This document shows, piece by piece, positions 62,987-64,000 of a DNA stretch of 64,000 bases (positions are counted from its first letter, which is position 1; every line of letters starts with the position of its first letter). The stretch is from assembly GCA_005405945.1 (NCBI GenBank), contig BJHW01000001.1:4154001-4218000 (forward strand), given 5' to 3'. The translations under genes were made by a program, and so were the position numbers. Under the pieces are notes generated by a model. The model was not told the origin of the DNA, made no database searches, and saw only the letters and a program-made list of their open reading frames with translations. This DNA comes from Streptomyces violaceusniger. GTDB lineage: Bacteria; Actinomycetota; Actinomycetes; Streptomycetales; Streptomycetaceae.

Positions 62987-64000
62987 CCACCCGCGCCGCC
63001 TCCAGGGTGTCGCTGTACGGGACCGCGCTCGACGGCCCGCTCACCGAGTTGTACGAGCGGATGCGGCGCGACCACGGTCCGGTGGTCCCGGTGGAGATCG
63101 CGCCCCGGGTCGAGGCGTGGCTGGTCATCGGCCACCGGGAGCTGCTCCATCTCACCCGCGACGAGCAGTACTTCTCCCATGACCCGCGCCGTTGGACCCC
63201 GCTGCGCGAGGGCCGGGTGGCGGCCGACTCCCCGCTGATGCCGCTCGTGGGCTGGCGCCCGGCGCTGCTGTTCGCCGACGGCGCGGCGCACCGCCGGATG
63301 CGCTCGGCGGTGGCCGACGCGCTGGGGCGGGTCAACGGCCACGAGCTGATCCGCATGGTGCGGGCCACCGCGGAGCGGCTGGTCGCCGGGTTCGCCGACC
63401 AGCACGCGGCGGATCTGGTCGAGAGTTACGCGCGCCTCCTGCCGCTCCAGGTCGTCACCGAACTGCTGGGCCTCGACGAGGAGAACGGGGCGCGGCTGGT
63501 CGAGACGCTGACCACGATCGTCGCCCCGACCGTGGCCGCCACCGGCGCCAACAAGCGGATGGGCCAGATCCTGCTCCAGCTGATCGCCGGGAAGAAGCGG
63601 CGGCCGGGCGCGGATCTGACGTCCTGGCTGCTGGAGCACCCCGTCGGGCTCAGCGACGAGGAGGTGCTGCACAACCTCGTGGTGATCATCGTCGCGGGCA
63701 ACAACACCACCGTGAACTGGATCGCCTCCACGCTCCAGATCCTGCTCACCGACCCCGCGTTCCGCTCCTCGCTGACCCGCGGCCACCTCACCGTGGACGA
63801 CGCCCTGGACCTGGTGCTGTGGCGCCAGCCGCCCACCCAGAACTTCCCCGGTCGCTACGCCACCCGCGATCTGCGCTTCGGCGGCCAGGACATCCGCGCC
63901 GGGGACATGCTCATCCTGGGCCTCGCGGGCGCCAACGCGGACCCGGAGGTGCTGCCCGAGGACGGGCGTCCGGTGGTCGGCAACCGCTCGTACCTCGCCT
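62983..64000 (+). CDS. cvnE: conservon cytochrome P450 (CvnE), CYP157-like, truncated by the window end
   Basis: ATG 62983 overlaps the cvnD TGA. 339 residues are present; the heme-Cys region is beyond 64000. B/C regions: TELYERMRRDHGPVVPVEIA, HLTRDEQYFSHDPRRWTPLR. I-helix VVIIVAGNNTTVNWIASTLQ has the A-G-x-x-T-T. The K-helix reads DALDLVLWRQPPTQNF, so the nearly universal E-x-x-R is missing (Leu/Trp at those places). The CYP157 family, found in conservons, is known to lack E-x-x-R. It is likely the redox effector of this conservon; the substrate is unknown. Confidence 0.88.
   Translation, partial: MTTRAASRVSLYGTALDGPLTELYERMRRDHGPVVPVEIAPRVEAWLVIGHRELLHLTRDEQYFSHDPRRWTPLREGRVAADSPLMPLVGWRPALLFADGAAHRRMRSAVADALGRVNGHELIRMVRATAERLVAGFADQHAADLVESYARLLPLQVVTELLGLDEENGARLVETLTTIVAPTVAATGANKRMGQILLQLIAGKKRRPGADLTSWLLEHPVGLSDEEVLHNLVVIIVAGNNTTVNWIASTLQILLTDPAFRSSLTRGHLTVDDALDLVLWRQPPTQNFPGRYATRDLRFGGQDIRAGDMLILGLAGANADPEVLPEDGRPVVGNRSYLA

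Overview
This 64 kb window is very GC-rich, high-GC actinobacterial DNA and almost certainly a Streptomyces chromosome. The evidence is a complete conservon (cvnA-B-C-D plus a P450), a principal-like sigma factor beside dnaG and dgt with nasA close by (the order I recall around hrdA in S. coelicolor), an SCO2400-like zinc-ribbon protein, LAXTG-type sorting, frequent GTG starts and ATGA/GTGA stop-start overlaps. One quality issue shapes the annotation. About 28 reading-frame breaks occur in otherwise intact genes, including dnaG, dgt and thioredoxin. Every break I traced is repaired by adding one G or C to a G/C run read as 3-5 bases, and every repaired gene then has a length divisible by three. 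I therefore treat these breaks as probable sequencing or assembly under-calls, give such genes their full span and state where the break lies.

Layout. 0-5.2 kb: start of a GH51 arabinofuranosidase, a type I periplasmic-binding-like protein, a secreted GH30 glycosidase, and a divergent MarR/MDR oxidoreductase pair with a visible operator. 5.2-15.1 kb: SCO2400-like protein, IclR/SMP-30 operon, OsmC, a thioredoxin/phosphatase pair, an FG-GAP lipoprotein, a CatB-like acetyltransferase and a GNAT enzyme, with two large non-coding repeat fields between convergent genes. 15.5-22.2 kb: a sugar-utilisation locus with a DeoR regulator and GH4 glycosidase reading left, and a PfkB kinase, sugar-binding lipoprotein and two permeases reading right, around an operator-rich gap. 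22.2-24.6 kb: small core-like genes.

24.6-35.5 kb is a decayed accessory island. It holds transposase fragments (an IS701/NF041680-like C-terminus and an IS5-like N-terminal scrap), coupled small genes resembling those of integrative elements, a three-repeat lectin-like protein, a LAETG-anchored trypsin, a broken DUF4192-like gene, and the 3' half of an FxLD-type lanthipeptide locus (dehydratase C-terminal domain, LanC, methyltransferase). That locus is fused to phage-like ParB and Mom-like genes. The island ends at a tRNA cluster (CAT anticodon, then two tRNA-Asn).

35.5-49.5 kb is conserved core: YtxH-like protein, FGGY kinase, hrdA, dnaG, an FAD reductase, dgt, a sirohydrochlorin chelatase-like protein, nasA and adenosine deaminase. 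49.6-57.5 kb: Uma2, YdcF, CutA, cupin, TIGR04222-type and beta-helix/FN3 proteins, a maltokinase-cap protein and a secreted Pro/Lys-rich protein. 57.7-64 kb: a two-component system behind three copies of a 16-bp box, then the conservon, whose P450 (cut by the window end) lacks the canonical ExxR.

A recurring C-rich module, close to CCCCTCCCCGCCCCTTCCC, lies 10-70 bp after the stop codons of seven genes, always in the same orientation relative to the gene. It is the most intriguing non-coding signal in the window.
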